17,097 nucleotides of DNA. It comes from Caldifarciminota bacterium. Its GTDB lineage: Bacteria; Hydrothermota; UBA3072; WFRC01. A program made the translations under genes and the position numbers. The notes beneath the pieces are model-generated. The model was not told the DNA's origin. It made no database searches and saw only the letters and a program-made list of their open reading frames with translations. The DNA lies in assembly GCA_015486685.1 (NCBI GenBank), contig WFRC01000270.1:1-17097 (forward strand). The letters run 5' to 3'. Position 1 is the stretch's first letter, and every line of letters begins with the position of its first letter. Positions 6,797 through 13,308 of the stretch are shown here, piece after piece.

Positions 6797-6807
6797 GATA
6801 CGGATAA

Positions 6808-6842
6808 GTGGGAAGTGAGAACTAAGAAGTAGGAAGTGAAAG
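6808..6842 (-). repeat. Five heptamers GTRRGAA, inverted copy of the TTCYYAC family
   Basis: GTGGGAA, GTGAGAA, CTAAGAA, GTAGGAA, GTGAAAG. Read on the minus strand these give the same TTCYYAC units as 6310-6351 and 7011-7045, so the family occurs in both orientations within 700 bp. Confidence 0.75.
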
Positions 6843-6897
6843 AAGGATTAACAAACGTGTTCGTGATGGTGATTCGTGAAAAACAAACGAAAAAGAC

Positions 6898-6953
6898 CGT
6901 GAGGCGTGAGGCGTAAAGCGTAAGAAGATAGATTGGATGTTAGGTGTTGGATA
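6898..6953 (+). repeat. Heptamers CGTRARG (four) and TTRGRTG (three)
   Basis: CGTGAGG, CGTGAGG, CGTAAAG, CGTAAGA run from 6898 to 6925. TTGGATG, TTAGGTG, TTGGATA run from 6933 to 6953. The first set is roughly the inverse of the TTACGCC-type units starting at 6969. Confidence 0.7.
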
Positions 6954-6968
6954 AAATAAGCGTTGTTA

Positions 6969-7045
6969 TTACGATTAACGAATTACGATTTACGCCTTAC
7001 GATTTGTCACTTTCCAGTTCTCACTTCCTACTTCTAACTTATTAA
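6969..7045 (+). repeat. Eleven uninterrupted heptamers (TTACGAT then TTCYYAC type) abutting the rpoZ ribosome binding site
   Basis: In one register from 6969 to 7045: TTACGAT, TAACGAA, TTACGAT, TTACGCC, TTACGAT, TTGTCAC, TTTCCAG, TTCTCAC, TTCCTAC, TTCTAAC, TTATTAA. Every unit begins with T, and ten of eleven with TT. The first five share TTACGAT. The next five change step by step to TTCYYAC without losing phase. The array ends a few bases from the Shine-Dalgarno AAGGAGG of the omega gene. Confidence 0.85.
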
Positions 7046-7057
7046 AAAGGAGGTGTT

Positions 7058-7249
7058 ATGATTTCCGTTGAAGATATTTGGAAGGTTGTTAAGAATAAAT
7101 ACGAGGCGGTTATGGTTGCAGCAAAGGAAGCAAAAAGGGTAAATATTGATGAGGCAGATGCCCTTGCAAAAGTGGGCGAAAAACCTATTATGAGGGCATT
7201 GAAAAGATTGGTTAAGAAAAAGATAAAATACACAATACAGGAAAAGTGA
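7058..7249 (+). CDS. rpoZ: DNA-directed RNA polymerase omega subunit
   Basis: The 63-residue protein keeps the omega pattern. It has an N-terminal Ser-Val-Glu-Asp helix, then Lys-Tyr-Glu-Ala-Val-Met-Val-Ala-Ala-Lys-Glu-Ala (residues 14-25, like the Leu-Val-Leu-Val-Ala-Ala-Arg-Arg-Ala core of other omegas). A Lys-Pro-Ile-Met-Arg-Ala-Leu stretch (42-48) follows, and then a basic tail. Omega binds the beta-prime subunit and helps assemble RNA polymerase; with DksA-type proteins and ppGpp it can take part in stringent control. Here it is close to the minimum length for the family. AAGGAGG (7047-7053) supports the ATG. Its stop overlaps the GTG of coaBC by 4 nt (GTGA). Omega directly before coaBC (dfp) is a common bacterial order and supports both calls. 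Confidence 0.85.
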   Translation: MISVEDIWKVVKNKYEAVMVAAKEAKRVNIDEADALAKVGEKPIMRALKRLVKKKIKYTIQEK

Positions 7250-8427
7250 ATTTTATTACAGGGAGGCATATTACATTTGCCATAACAGGCGGTATTGCAG
7301 CATATAAAATTCCGTATGCAATAAGAGATGTTATAAAGATGGGAGGGCAGACACGCGCCCTTATTACTCCATCCGCCGAAAAATTTGTCTCACCCCTTGT
7401 CCTTGAAACACTTACGAACGATAGGTGCTACAAAGATATGTTTTTTGAAAATGGGAGGACAGTGCACATTGACCTTGCAAGGGATACGGATATAATAATA
7501 ATAGCACCTGCCACATTTAATACAATTGGTAAAATCGCATCAGGCATAGCAGATAACCTTTTGACTGCGGTTGTATCATCTGCCGATGTCCCTGTGCTAT
7601 TTTTTCCTTCAATGAATGTTCGGATGTGGTTAAATGCCATAAATCAGAGGAATGTAAAAATACTTAAGAAGAATGGATATACTGTAATTTCCCCGGAGAG
7701 CGGTGAACTTGCTTGTGGAGAAGAAGGTGTAGGTAGATTGCCTGAGACAGGAGTTATTGTTTCTGAAATAAATAATGCATTATGTCCGAAAAAGGATTTT
7801 AAGGGTAAAAGGGTTGTGATTACAGCAGGAGGAACAATTGAACAACTGGATGATGTTAGAATAATTACAAACCTTTCATCGGGACGGATGGCAAAAGAAG
7901 TGGCAGAGGTGATAAAAGCAAGAGGGAGTGAGGTTACTTTTATATACGGAAATATCAGTGTACCATTACCTTTCGGCGCGAAAAATGTCAGGGTTAAAAC
8001 AGGAGAAGATATGGAAAAGGTATTAAAAAAAGAAATCAAATCTGCGGATATACTTATTATGGCTGCTGCTGTGTCTGATTATGTGCCCGAGAAGGTAAAG
8101 GGAAAGATAAAAAGGAAAGATAAAAAGGTATTAACATTTCATCCGACAAAAGATATTTTAAGGGAACTTGGTAAATATAAGAAGGGGAAAATTTATGTAG
8201 GTTTTGCCCTTGAGGATAAAAATCTTGAATTAGAGGCAGTCAAGAAGATGAGAGATAAATCGCTTGATATAGTAGTGGGAAACACAATAAGCACACTGAA
8301 CAGTAATACGGGGACAGGAATTATTATCACAAAGGATGGAGAAAAACATAAATTCAAACATCAGAAAAAGGATATTATCGCATGGGAAATAGCGGAATCA
8401 ATAATAGCCTTGCACAAGAGTATTTGA
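7246..8427 (+). CDS. coaBC: Bifunctional phosphopantothenoylcysteine decarboxylase / phosphopantothenate-cysteine ligase
   Basis: The 393-residue protein has standard CoaBC length and order and catalyses two cytoplasmic steps of coenzyme A synthesis. The N-terminal flavoprotein half (CoaC, ~1-180) shows Gly-Gly-Ile-Ala-Ala-Tyr-Lys, the His-Ile-Asp-Leu-Ala stretch with the active-site His, Ala-Pro-Ala-Thr-Phe-Asn, Pro-Ser-Met-Asn-Val-Arg-Met-Trp, and Glu-Leu-Ala-Cys-Gly with the catalytic Cys. The C-terminal half (CoaB, ~185-393) shows Thr-Ala-Gly-Gly-Thr-Ile-Glu, Asn-Leu-Ser-Ser-Gly-Arg-Met and Ala-Ala-Ala-Val-Ser-Asp-Tyr. It starts with GTG inside a GTGA overlap with rpoZ, so translation is probably coupled. 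The 3' end overlaps the next gene by 46 nt. The Gly after Met of the SSGxM motif is Ala here, a minor change. Confidence 0.95.
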   Translation: MNFITGRHITFAITGGIAAYKIPYAIRDVIKMGGQTRALITPSAEKFVSPLVLETLTNDRCYKDMFFENGRTVHIDLARDTDIIIIAPATFNTIGKIASGIADNLLTAVVSSADVPVLFFPSMNVRMWLNAINQRNVKILKKNGYTVISPESGELACGEEGVGRLPETGVIVSEINNALCPKKDFKGKRVVITAGGTIEQLDDVRIITNLSSGRMAKEVAEVIKARGSEVTFIYGNISVPLPFGAKNVRVKTGEDMEKVLKKEIKSADILIMAAAVSDYVPEKVKGKIKRKDKKVLTFHPTKDILRELGKYKKGKIYVGFALEDKNLELEAVKKMRDKSLDIVVGNTISTLNSNTGTGIIITKDGEKHKFKHQKKDIIAWEIAESIIALHKSI

Positions 8428-9029
8428 GGTATTGGAATATTTTAGGTATTACGGATTTACTTTTGCCAAGGCCGAAATGGGTAAGATTGGAGAGGCTCAG
8501 GGCAATCGTAGAAAATTGTAAGAAATGCGATCTTTCTAAATCTAGAAGAAATATCGTGTTTGGCGAAGGTAATCCTGATGCGAAGTTGATGATAGTTGGT
8601 GAAGCACCCGGTGCCCGGGAGGATGCGACAGGTATGCCTTTTGTGGGTGCATCAGGGAAAAAATTGACATCTATTTTGAAGGAAAACAGTATAGAGAGGG
8701 ATAAAATTTACATTGCAAATGTGGTAAAATGCAGACCTCCGGGGAATAGAACGCCGATGGAAAAGGAAATATTGAGTTGCGGGAGGTATTTGAATTTACA
8801 GGTTGATATCATTCAACCCAAGTATATACTTACCCTTGGCAATGTTCCAACGGGTTTTTTCCTGAATGTAAGTGGAGGCATCACAAGATTGAGAGGGAGG
8901 ATTTTTAACTATAAGGGGATAAGGATATTTCCGACATTCCATCCCTCATATTTACTTAAAAATCCTGACAAAGAGAAGATATTCAGAGAGGATATTTCCC
9001 ATTTAAGGGAGTTGATACCAGATGGGTAA
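8382..9029 (+). CDS. Family 4 (Fe-S) uracil-DNA glycosylase
   Basis: The 215-residue enzyme removes uracil from DNA and starts base excision repair of deaminated cytosine. Motif A is Gly-Glu-Ala-Pro-Gly (73-77) followed by the Glu-Asp, Gly-x-Pro-Phe-Val-Gly element to residue 89. Motif B is His-Pro-Ser at 187-189. Four cysteines, Cys46 and Cys49 (CxxC), Cys117 and Cys133, match the 4Fe-4S ligands of type 4 UDGs. The chosen ATG has AAAAGGA about 10 nt upstream but overlaps coaBC by 46 nt. A TTG at 8424 would give a tidy 4-nt overlap (TTGA) but has no clear ribosome binding site and would remove 14 N-terminal residues. Family 4 enzymes are typical of thermophiles but also occur widely in mesophiles. 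Confidence 0.93.
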   Translation: MGNSGINNSLAQEYLRYWNILGITDLLLPRPKWVRLERLRAIVENCKKCDLSKSRRNIVFGEGNPDAKLMIVGEAPGAREDATGMPFVGASGKKLTSILKENSIERDKIYIANVVKCRPPGNRTPMEKEILSCGRYLNLQVDIIQPKYILTLGNVPTGFFLNVSGGITRLRGRIFNYKGIRIFPTFHPSYLLKNPDKEKIFREDISHLRELIPDG

Positions 9030-10362
9030 AATGGACAACATTTTAACAGAACCGTACTCAGAAGATGCTGAAACAGCAGTGATTGCCTGTATGTTAATGG
9101 ATTCTGAGGCAGTGGATATAGTAAGTTCTCTGCTTTCTCCCGATGATTTTTATCTTAAACCGCATCAGGTAATATATAAGGCTATCCTATCACTTAATAT
9201 AGCAAATAAACCTATTGATTTGGTTAGTGTATCCGAAGAATTAAAGAGGATGAAAAAATATAAGGGAATAGGTGGAGGTGGATATATCTCACAGGTGGCA
9301 GATAGACCTGTATCTACGGGCAATGTGGAATATTATGCGAAGATTGTGCTTGAAAAGTCAACATTGAGACACCTGATTAAGAATATCCAAAAGATAGAGA
9401 GGAATGCGAGGGAGCAATCCAAAAACGCAGAGGAAATTGTGGATGAGGCGGAAAATCTGGTGTTAGAGGTAAGAAACATTAAGATTAAAGAAGAGGTGGT
9501 GCCTATCAAACCTGTTCTGGAAAAGGTGATAGAGGATATAGAACGGAGGGGGGAGACACACTCTCCTGTAATTGGTGTTCCGACAGGATATAGAAGATTG
9601 GACGATTTAACGCTTGGTTTCCATCCTTCAAATTTCATTGTGCTTGCAGGGAGACCGAGTATGGGGAAAACGGCATTTGCCTTGAATATTGCTACTTATG
9701 TTGCGAAGAAGGAGAATATCCCTGTACTCTTTTTCAGTCTTGAAATGAGTAAAGAAGAACTTGTTGCCCGCCTGCTGGTATCAGAGACAAAGATTGATAG
9801 CAATAGAATAAGAAGGGGATATCTGAATGAGGAAGAGTGGATGAGATTGAATGAGGTGAGCGGGAAATTTTCCAATCTGCCATTTTATATCGATACAACG
9901 CCAAATATCTCTATCCTTGATTTAAAGGCAAAAGCCAGAAGAATGAAGAGAGAAAAGGATATTGGGCTTGTAATTGTGGATTATATCCAGCTTGTTCAGG
10001 GACCTTCCACGGAAAACAGGCAGCAAGAGGTAGCTGCCATCTCAAGGATGTTGAAATCCCTTGCAAGAGAGTTAGATTTACCTGTCTTAGGGCTTTCTCA
10101 GCTCTCAAGGAAACCCGAAGATAGGAGAGGTAATACAGACCCAAGACTTTCAGACCTGAGAGAATCAGGGAGTCTTGAACAGGATGCCGATGTTGTTATG
10201 TTTGTAATGAGACCCAAGGCATTAAGTGAAAATGCAAATGAAGACGATGCCAGTATTTTAATAGGGAAAAATAGAAATGGGCCTATAGGTAGATTGACAC
10301 TAAAATTCTTGCGTACTTCAATGAGATTTGTAGAAACTACACCGGAGGCAGAAACGGTATGA
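9022..10362 (+). CDS. dnaB: Replicative DNA helicase DnaB
   Basis: The 446-residue protein has typical DnaB length. The N-terminal domain (~10-115) holds the Asp-Ala-Glu-x-Ala-Val start and the Phe-Tyr-x-x-x-His primase-interacting region. A linker covers ~150-185. The RecA-like ATPase carries Walker A GRPSMGKT at 210-217, a Ser-Leu-Glu-Met-Ser motif, Walker B Val-Asp-Tyr-Ile-Gln-Leu around Asp320, and the Arg-Glu-Ser-Gly-Ser-Leu-Glu-Gln-Asp-Ala-Asp element near the arginine finger. It unwinds DNA at the replication fork as a hexamer with DnaG. Start: ATG at 9022 with AAGGGAG 10 nt upstream, overlapping the glycosylase by 8 nt; the ATG at 9031 is less well placed. Its TGA overlaps the next ATG by 4 nt. 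No intein is present, although dnaB genes often carry one. Confidence 0.97.
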   Translation: MGKMDNILTEPYSEDAETAVIACMLMDSEAVDIVSSLLSPDDFYLKPHQVIYKAILSLNIANKPIDLVSVSEELKRMKKYKGIGGGGYISQVADRPVSTGNVEYYAKIVLEKSTLRHLIKNIQKIERNAREQSKNAEEIVDEAENLVLEVRNIKIKEEVVPIKPVLEKVIEDIERRGETHSPVIGVPTGYRRLDDLTLGFHPSNFIVLAGRPSMGKTAFALNIATYVAKKENIPVLFFSLEMSKEELVARLLVSETKIDSNRIRRGYLNEEEWMRLNEVSGKFSNLPFYIDTTPNISILDLKAKARRMKREKDIGLVIVDYIQLVQGPSTENRQQEVAAISRMLKSLARELDLPVLGLSQLSRKPEDRRGNTDPRLSDLRESGSLEQDADVVMFVMRPKALSENANEDDASILIGKNRNGPIGRLTLKFLRTSMRFVETTPEAETV

Positions 10363-11099
10363 TAGAGGTAAAAAATATATATAAGAGTTTTAATGATAAT
10401 AAGGTTTTTAAGGGACTTTCCCTTGATGTTTATGATGGAGAGACTCTGGTAGTTATTGGCAGGAGTGGTTGTGGAAAGAGTGTTCTTCTGAAACATATTA
10501 TGGGTTTAATGAAACCAGATAAAGGTAAGATTATCGTTGATAATGTGGATATAACACAGGTAAGTATGAGGGAAATATATGCCCTGAGAAAAAAATTTGG
10601 CATGGTATTTCAAGGTGCAGCACTCTTTGATTCTTTGACCGTGCAGGAAAATGTTGCTTTATCGCTCAGAGAACATACCAGAATGAAAGAGGATAAAATT
10701 GATGCACTTGTATATGAGAAACTCAAACTTGTTGATATGGAGGATGCAAAAGATATAAAACCCCACGAATTATCAGGCGGAATGAAAAAAAGGGTGGGGA
10801 TTGCCCGTGCCCTTATACTTGACCCTGATTATATTCTTTATGACGAGCCAACGACAGGGCTTGACCCTATAATGTCCGATAGAATAAATGATTTAATAAT
10901 GCGTTTAAAAAAACAGTTGAAGAAAACAACAATAGTTGTAACACACGATATGAAAAGTGCATTCAAGGTGGGGGATAGAATACTTCTTATGTATGATGGA
11001 AAATTTAGGTTTGAAGGAAGTCCCGAAAATGTCAAAAAAACAGATAACAAATATATTAGACAATTTGTAGAAGGAAAATCCGAAGGTCCTATTAAGTGA
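10359..11099 (+). CDS. ABC transporter ATPase, MlaF-like (lipid/MCE transport family)
   Basis: The 246-residue nucleotide-binding subunit has Walker A Gly-Arg-Ser-Gly-Cys-Gly-Lys-Ser (~34-41), a Q-loop in Val-Phe-Gln-Gly-Ala-Ala-Leu-Phe-Asp-Ser, signature Leu-Ser-Gly-Gly-Met-Lys-Lys-Arg, Walker B Tyr-Ile-Leu-Tyr-Asp-Glu-Pro-Thr-Thr-Gly-Leu-Asp, and H-loop Val-Val-Thr-His-Asp. The Gly-Met-Lys-Lys-Arg signature, the Phe-Gln-Gly-Ala-Ala-Leu-Phe Q-loop and a C-terminus ending Phe-Val-Glu-Gly-Lys-x-x-Gly-Pro are characteristic of MlaF/Ttg2A ATPases that move phospholipids between membranes with MlaE and MlaD. No permease or MCE protein lies beside it, and its neighbours are DNA enzymes. It is bound to dnaB by an ATGA overlap and to radA by a GTGA overlap, so it is in the operon rather than a chance insertion. 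Confidence 0.85.
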   Translation: MIEVKNIYKSFNDNKVFKGLSLDVYDGETLVVIGRSGCGKSVLLKHIMGLMKPDKGKIIVDNVDITQVSMREIYALRKKFGMVFQGAALFDSLTVQENVALSLREHTRMKEDKIDALVYEKLKLVDMEDAKDIKPHELSGGMKKRVGIARALILDPDYILYDEPTTGLDPIMSDRINDLIMRLKKQLKKTTIVVTHDMKSAFKVGDRILLMYDGKFRFEGSPENVKKTDNKYIRQFVEGKSEGPIK

Positions 11100-12436
11100 A
11101 AAAGACGGTTTATGTTTGTCAGGAATGTGGGTATAAATCCACAAAATGGTTGGGACGGTGTCCAAATTGCGGTGCGTGGAATAGTATGGTAGAGGAGGTT
11201 GTTGATGCAAAGAAAGGAACTCCCAAATCTTCCCCTGTAAATGTAGAAATAAATCCCATATCGAAAATATCTCTTAAAGATAGAGAAAGGGTAAAAACAG
11301 AAGTTATGGAATTAGATAGGGTTCTGGGTGGAGGTATTGTGCAGGGGTCATTAATCTTGATTGGGGGCGAACCAGGTATAGGTAAGTCAACTCTTACTCT
11401 TGCTTTTTGTGGGACACTTGCAAAGAAAGGATTAAAAGTCCTTTACATATCGGGGGAAGAATCTCTAATTCAGATAAAGATGAGGGCTGAAAGACTTGGT
11501 ATAGGTGATATACCCAATCTTTATCTCGCATCAGAAACAGAAATTGGTATGGCGATAGGTTCTATAAATGAATTGAAACCTGATATAGTTGTAATAGATT
11601 CAATCCAGACGATGTATGATGAGGATATTGAAAGTGCTCCGGGGAGCGTATCACAGGTAAGGATGTGTACAAATCAATTGATGCATATTTCAAAAAATCA
11701 ATCTATCAGCATAATTCTCATAGGCCATATAACCAAGTCCGGCATCATTGCAGGTCCGAGAACCCTCGAACATATGGTAGATACTGTTTTATATCTTGAA
11801 GGGGACAGACAGCACTATTTCAGAATTTTAAGGGCTGTCAAAAACAGATTTGGTTCAACAAATGAAATAGGTATCTTTGAAATGGGAGAACGGGGTATGA
11901 AACCAGTTGATAATCCCTCAAAATTTTTGATTGAAGGAAGAGAGGAAAAAACACCGGGCAGTGTTATATCGCCTTCCATTGAAGGGAGCAGGGCATTTTT
12001 AATTGAGGTGCAGTCACTCCTATCCCCTTCACGATTTGGTATGCCTCAAAGGGTTTCAACGGGCATTGATTACAGAAGAATTTCAATGCTGGTAGCGGTA
12101 GTTGAAAAGAGGTTAAAGATTACAATAGGTGCCTATGATATATTCACAAATATCGCCGGAGGTATAAAAGTCAATGACCCCGGTGTAGATATTGGGGTTG
12201 TATCGGCTATGCTTTCAAGTTTCTTCAATAAATATATTGAGCCCACAACCGCTGTTGTAGGAGAAGTAGGGTTATCAGGTGAAGTAAGGACAGTAAGTAT
12301 GATTCAAAAGAGGGTAAAAGAGGTAGAAAGGATGGGTTTTAAGAAGATTATTATGCCTGCACAGGATATTACCCCTGCTGAAATACAGCCTGTTTATGTC
12401 CGCAATATAAAAGAATTAAAAGATTGTCTTTTTTAG
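11096..12436 (+). CDS. radA: DNA repair protein RadA (Sms)
   Basis: The 446-residue protein has normal RadA length. An N-terminal C4 zinc finger (Cys8, Cys11, Cys22, Cys25) is followed by a RecA-like ATPase with Walker A Gly-Glu-Pro-Gly-Ile-Gly-Lys-Ser-Thr (91-99). The RadA hallmark Lys-Asn-Arg-Phe-Gly is at 249-253. The C-terminal Lon-like domain (~285-446) includes Gly-Glu-Val-Gly-Leu-Ser-Gly-Glu-Val-Arg. RadA is a DnaB-type helicase that drives branch migration in recombination, so its place beside dnaB and a uracil-DNA glycosylase makes a replication/repair group. It starts with GTG in a GTGA overlap with the ABC ATPase. The operon ends here, converging on lspA with 21 nt between the stop codons. 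A tiny AAAAGA/TCTTTT palindrome at 12416-12431, ending in T-rich DNA, is too weak to call a terminator. Confidence 0.96.
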   Translation: MKKTVYVCQECGYKSTKWLGRCPNCGAWNSMVEEVVDAKKGTPKSSPVNVEINPISKISLKDRERVKTEVMELDRVLGGGIVQGSLILIGGEPGIGKSTLTLAFCGTLAKKGLKVLYISGEESLIQIKMRAERLGIGDIPNLYLASETEIGMAIGSINELKPDIVVIDSIQTMYDEDIESAPGSVSQVRMCTNQLMHISKNQSISIILIGHITKSGIIAGPRTLEHMVDTVLYLEGDRQHYFRILRAVKNRFGSTNEIGIFEMGERGMKPVDNPSKFLIEGREEKTPGSVISPSIEGSRAFLIEVQSLLSPSRFGMPQRVSTGIDYRRISMLVAVVEKRLKITIGAYDIFTNIAGGIKVNDPGVDIGVVSAMLSSFFNKYIEPTTAVVGEVGLSGEVRTVSMIQKRVKEVERMGFKKIIMPAQDITPAEIQPVYVRNIKELKDCLF

Positions 12437-12457
12437 TTTTACATTCCATATTATTAT

Positions 12458-12937
12458 TTACTTCCCTATCTCTGCTTCCGCATTACTTCTTCTTGAATCC
12501 ATAATATAAAATATTAGAGCCAGAATAATACCTATTACTACAAATGAATCGGCAATATTGAAGGTGAACCATCTGTAATGCCCTATACCCATATCTATAA
12601 AATCCACTACTTCTTTATAAATAAATCTATCCCAGAGGTTTCCCATTGCACCACCGATAATAAATGAGAGCGAAAGAGAAAATAGGGTATGATGAGAAAT
12701 AATAAACAGGTATATGACAAGCAAAAATGCTATTATAGTTAGAATTAATGAGACATTTCTTCCACCAATATGTATACCAAAAACACCATTTGGATTTCTT
12801 ATATAAGTGAACCTCAAAAAATTTCCTATAATAGGTTCAGATTCCCCATAATAATATGACCCAACAATCCAATTTTTCGAAAATCTATCAAGAAAGACAA
12901 TAACAACAGGAAATAATAGGAGAAGATATTTTTTCAT
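12458..12937 (-). CDS. lspA: Lipoprotein signal peptidase II
   Basis: The 159-residue inner-membrane aspartyl protease has four hydrophobic segments (~4-17, ~62-80, ~85-98, ~128-146). It cleaves prolipoprotein signal peptides after lipidation of the lipobox Cys. Conserved blocks are all present: Asp17-Arg-Phe-Ser-Lys, Asn48-Pro-Asn-Gly-Val-Phe-Gly, Gly-Asn-Leu-Trp-Asp-Arg (99-104), Val-Val-Asp112-Phe-Ile-Asp and Phe-Asn-Ile-Ala-Asp130-Ser. Asp112 and Asp130 correspond to the catalytic pair. It is the last gene of the minus-strand operon. Its ATG overlaps the TGA of the dksA-like gene (ATGA). The ileS-dksA-lspA order is common in bacteria and may couple translation capacity to envelope growth. 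Confidence 0.96.
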   Translation of the reverse strand: MKKYLLLLFPVVIVFLDRFSKNWIVGSYYYGESEPIIGNFLRFTYIRNPNGVFGIHIGGRNVSLILTIIAFLLVIYLFIISHHTLFSLSLSFIIGGAMGNLWDRFIYKEVVDFIDMGIGHYRWFTFNIADSFVVIGIILALIFYIMDSRRSNAEAEIGK

Positions 12938-13308
12938 CTATTCTGAGCATCCAGTTTTGCCCTGCATTCTTTACAATATCTTGCATACGGAATGATTTCC
13001 AGCCTTTCCTTTTCTACAGACTTTCCGCAAATTTCACATTTTCCATAAGTTTCCTGTCTGATTTTCTCAAGGGCACTGTCAATCATTTCAAGTTTTTTGC
13101 TCATCTGGGATAGTATTTGTGAATCCATTTCCTTATTCTCTTCCTGAGTTGCAACATCTGCCCAATGATATGGATATGGATTTGTATCAACATTTCCTTC
13201 CGGTGAATCTATTTTAATCTTCTGCTCTATGTTTTCTATCTCCTGAATAACCTGTTTCCTCTCCTTTTTTAACAAACTTTCATAATGTCTTAAGTCATTT
13301 TTATTCAC
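12934..13308 (-). CDS. DksA/TraR family C4 zinc finger protein
   Basis: The 124-residue protein has a charged helical hairpin (~5-85, probably coiled coil) followed by a C4 zinc finger: Cys91-x-x-Cys94 and Cys112-x-x-Cys115. It resembles DksA-type proteins that enter the secondary channel of RNA polymerase and, with ppGpp, retune transcription of ribosomal and amino-acid genes. The hairpin tip reads His48-Trp-Ala-Asp51-Val-Ala53. The second Asp and the Ala of the E. coli DxxDxA tip are kept, but the first Asp is His, as in the His-Pro-Ala-Asp form of many TraR-like proteins. True DksA function is therefore unsure. It starts with GTG, supported by AAGGAGGA inside the ileS C-terminus, and overlaps ileS by 8 nt. 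Confidence 0.88.
   Translation of the reverse strand: MNKNDLRHYESLLKKERKQVIQEIENIEQKIKIDSPEGNVDTNPYPYHWADVATQEENKEMDSQILSQMSKKLEMIDSALEKIRQETYGKCEICGKSVEKERLEIIPYARYCKECRAKLDAQNR

Larger units (their letters stand above)
6010..7057. other. 1-kb gene-free spacer built of short degenerate repeats and hairpins
   Basis: No credible gene is present. Almost the whole stretch divides into 7-nt or 9-nt degenerate tandem units, in both orientations, separated by perfect palindromes. Short ORFs here have no ribosome binding site and cut across the repeats. One promoter-like sequence (6627-6654) faces right. No canonical rho-independent terminator follows the propeller gene. An octamer-like run, GATACGAT, GATATGAT and GATACGGAT, lies at 6101-6125, and its last unit recurs at 6797-6805. 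About 60 nt around 6560-6625 is simply AT-rich. Confidence 0.85.

Noticed and set aside
6010..7057. CRISPR array
   Set aside because: Repeat units are 7-9 nt, degenerate and contiguous, with no unique spacers and no cas genes nearby.
6010..7057. Insertion sequence or transposon remnant
   Set aside because: No transposase fragment, no long terminal inverted repeats and no target-site duplication could be seen; the palindromes are too short and varied to define ends.
6655..7057. Riboswitch or T-box in the rpoZ leader
   Set aside because: I could not find conserved elements of any known class; the stretch is explained better by repeats and two hairpins.
10098..10496. A 132-codon minus-strand frame across the dnaB/ABC ATPase junction
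   Set aside because: It lies opposite two strongly conserved genes, shows no family features and no credible start site.
12416..12457. Rho-independent terminator between radA and lspA
   Set aside because: Only a 6-bp AT-only palindrome with a 3-nt loop is present; its T-run is also radA coding sequence. Too weak to call.
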